A stretch of DNA of 6,500 nt from Candidatus Cloacimonadota bacterium (GTDB lineage: Bacteria > Cloacimonadota > Cloacimonadia > Cloacimonadales > TCS61): NCBI GenBank assembly GCA_016927675.1, contig JAFGMF010000066.1, forward strand, positions 1 to 6,500, given 5' to 3'. The translations under genes were made by a program, and so were the position numbers. This document shows, one piece after another, positions 5,579 through 6,500 of this stretch. Each line of letters starts with the position of its first letter. Position 1 is the first letter of the stretch. A model generated the notes under the pieces. The model was given only the letters and a program-made list of their open reading frames with translations, was not told the DNA's origin and ran no database searches.

Positions 5579-6500
5579 TTAATCTCTGACAACTGTTTTA
5601 ATTTTATTACCCTGTGAATCCTTAATTTCTACTTTCAGGGGAGTTTTTCCTGGCAGCGAGTGAGTAGCACAGGCCAGGCATGGATCATAAGGACGGAAAG
5701 CCATTTCAACCATGTTGAGAATCCCATCATCTACTTTACCGTTTCTGATCAGTTTCTGGGCTGCTCTGGCGATAGACATCGAAATCGCTGCCGAATTATT
5801 TACCGTAGCCACGATCAGATTGACTCCGGTAACCATCCCTTTTTTATCTGTTTTATAATGATGGATCAGTGTGCCCCTGGGTGCTTCGACCACCCCGATA
5901 CCTTCTTCAGGAGTTTCTTCAGGCAAACGTCTGATATCAGTAGAGGTAATGGATTTATCCTTGAGCAGATCAACCATATGCTCTGCAGAATACATCACTT
6001 CTACCAGACGAGCCCAGTGGAAAGCCAGAGTATAATGAGCAGGTTTCCCACCCAGAGTTGAGTACATTTTTTCGTATTCAGCCTGGGCAAGAGGAGTTGA
6101 CATACCGTCAGAAGCGTTTAGTCTGGCCAGGGGTGCCACTCTGAAAACACCACTATCCTTGCCGTCTACAAATCCTTTCCAGCCAACGTTCTTCAGATAG
6201 GGAAATTTCATGTAACTCCATGGTTCGACTCTCTCGACAATGTGTTCCAGATAGTCTTTCCCGTCAAATCTGGCGAATTCCTTACCTTCCGGGTCAACTA
6301 CTCTGATTTTCCCGTCGTAAAGATCTACTTTGTTATTTTCATCCACCAGACCCATATAATAGGTTTCATGTTTATAAATATCGCCTACGATCAGATCCAG
6401 ATAGACCTTATTCTTAAGAACAATATCGGAAAAAGCCTGCAGGGTGAATTTCGAAAATTCTACTGCATCTTCGGCAATTTTGAGAAATTCGAGACGCTGC
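5579..6500 (-). CDS. [NiFe] hydrogenase large subunit, group 3 (MvhA/HoxH-like), C-terminal part
   Basis: This is the large, Ni-Fe-site-bearing subunit of a cytoplasmic [NiFe] hydrogenase, which interconverts H2 with protons and electrons. The frame stays open to the window edge, so the first methionine visible (6355) is internal; 306 residues are present and the N-terminal part, with the first Cys-x-x-Cys nickel motif, lies outside. Fragment residues 205-209 read EAPRG, followed by TLIHHY, a group 3 signature near the active site. The C-terminal nickel motif DPCLACATH ends at fragment residue 280, with C274 and C277 as expected Ni/Fe ligands and H280 at the end. A 26-residue tail follows H280; in this family such a tail is removed by a dedicated protease after metal insertion, and that protease is the next gene, 10 bases on. 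The motif style suits the group 3 enzymes (Mvh, Hox, sulfhydrogenase), and I favour an Mvh-like (3c) type. The subgroup, and thus the electron partner (heterodisulfide reductase-like, NAD or ferredoxin), cannot be settled without the upstream genes. Confidence 0.93.
   Translation of the reverse strand, partial: QRLEFLKIAEDAVEFSKFTLQAFSDIVLKNKVYLDLIVGDIYKHETYYMGLVDENNKVDLYDGKIRVVDPEGKEFARFDGKDYLEHIVERVEPWSYMKFPYLKNVGWKGFVDGKDSGVFRVAPLARLNASDGMSTPLAQAEYEKMYSTLGGKPAHYTLAFHWARLVEVMYSAEHMVDLLKDKSITSTDIRRLPEETPEEGIGVVEAPRGTLIHHYKTDKKGMVTGVNLIVATVNNSAAISMSIARAAQKLIRNGKVDDGILNMVEMAFRPYDPCLACATHSLPGKTPLKVEIKDSQGNKIKTVVRD

Larger units (their letters stand above)
148..6500 (-). other. Probable single operon: hydrogenase, protease, sucCD, fumarase, malic enzyme
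   Basis: Seven genes on one strand are separated by 10, 27, -4, 9, 13 and 12 bases, with no terminator-like hairpin or clear promoter between them. The promoter must lie beyond the right edge. A second promoter within the end of the protease gene that serves only sucC onward cannot be excluded, since the 27-base gap there is the widest and sucC has a strong ribosome site. Confidence 0.75.

Noticed and set aside
6353..6355. ATG as the start of the hydrogenase large subunit
   Set aside because: The same frame continues upstream without a stop to the window edge with 48 further plausible residues, and a protein starting here would be far too short for the family.
1..6500. tRNA, rRNA, CRISPR array, transposase or phage genes
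   Set aside because: No regularly spaced repeats, transposase motifs or tRNA-like folds were seen; nearly all bases are explained by the seven metabolic and hydrogenase genes.

Overview
This window looks like part of the genome of an anaerobic, fermentative or syntrophic bacterium. All seven recognisable genes lie on the minus strand, so the window reads from right to left. Gene content points to a strict anaerobe: a group 3-type [NiFe] hydrogenase, an oxygen-sensitive two-subunit class I fumarase, succinyl-CoA synthetase and an NAD-type malic enzyme. Base composition is moderately AT-rich. The lineage cannot be fixed from this sequence. An uncultured anaerobic phylum such as Cloacimonadota, or a similar syntroph, is only a guess from gene content and from the style of the intergenic repeat.

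Layout in the direction of transcription: (1) 6500-5579, C-terminal part of a [NiFe] hydrogenase large subunit, cut by the window edge; (2) 5568-5116, its maturation endopeptidase; (3) 5088-3913 and 3916-3038, succinyl-CoA synthetase beta and alpha (sucC, sucD); (4) 3028-2183 and 2169-1615, class I fumarase alpha and beta subunits; (5) 1602-148, malic enzyme. The gaps are 10, 27, -4, 9, 13 and 12 bases, so this is very probably one transcription unit with coupled translation. The last 147 bases (147-1) hold no gene. They contain GC-rich inverted repeats that resemble a dispersed intergenic repeat more than a standard terminator.

The five metabolic genes lie in the order of a pathway: succinyl-CoA to succinate (SucCD), fumarate to malate (fumarase), malate to pyruvate plus CO2 (malic enzyme). 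Only the succinate/fumarate redox step is absent from the window. Run in this direction it is the lower half of the methylmalonyl-CoA route for propionate oxidation. Run in reverse it would lead from pyruvate to succinyl-CoA and propionate. The hydrogenase at the head of the same unit offers a way to dispose of, or obtain, the electrons of this pathway as H2. No gene in the window is of an unknown family. The most interesting feature is this gene arrangement, followed by the repeat region at the left edge.
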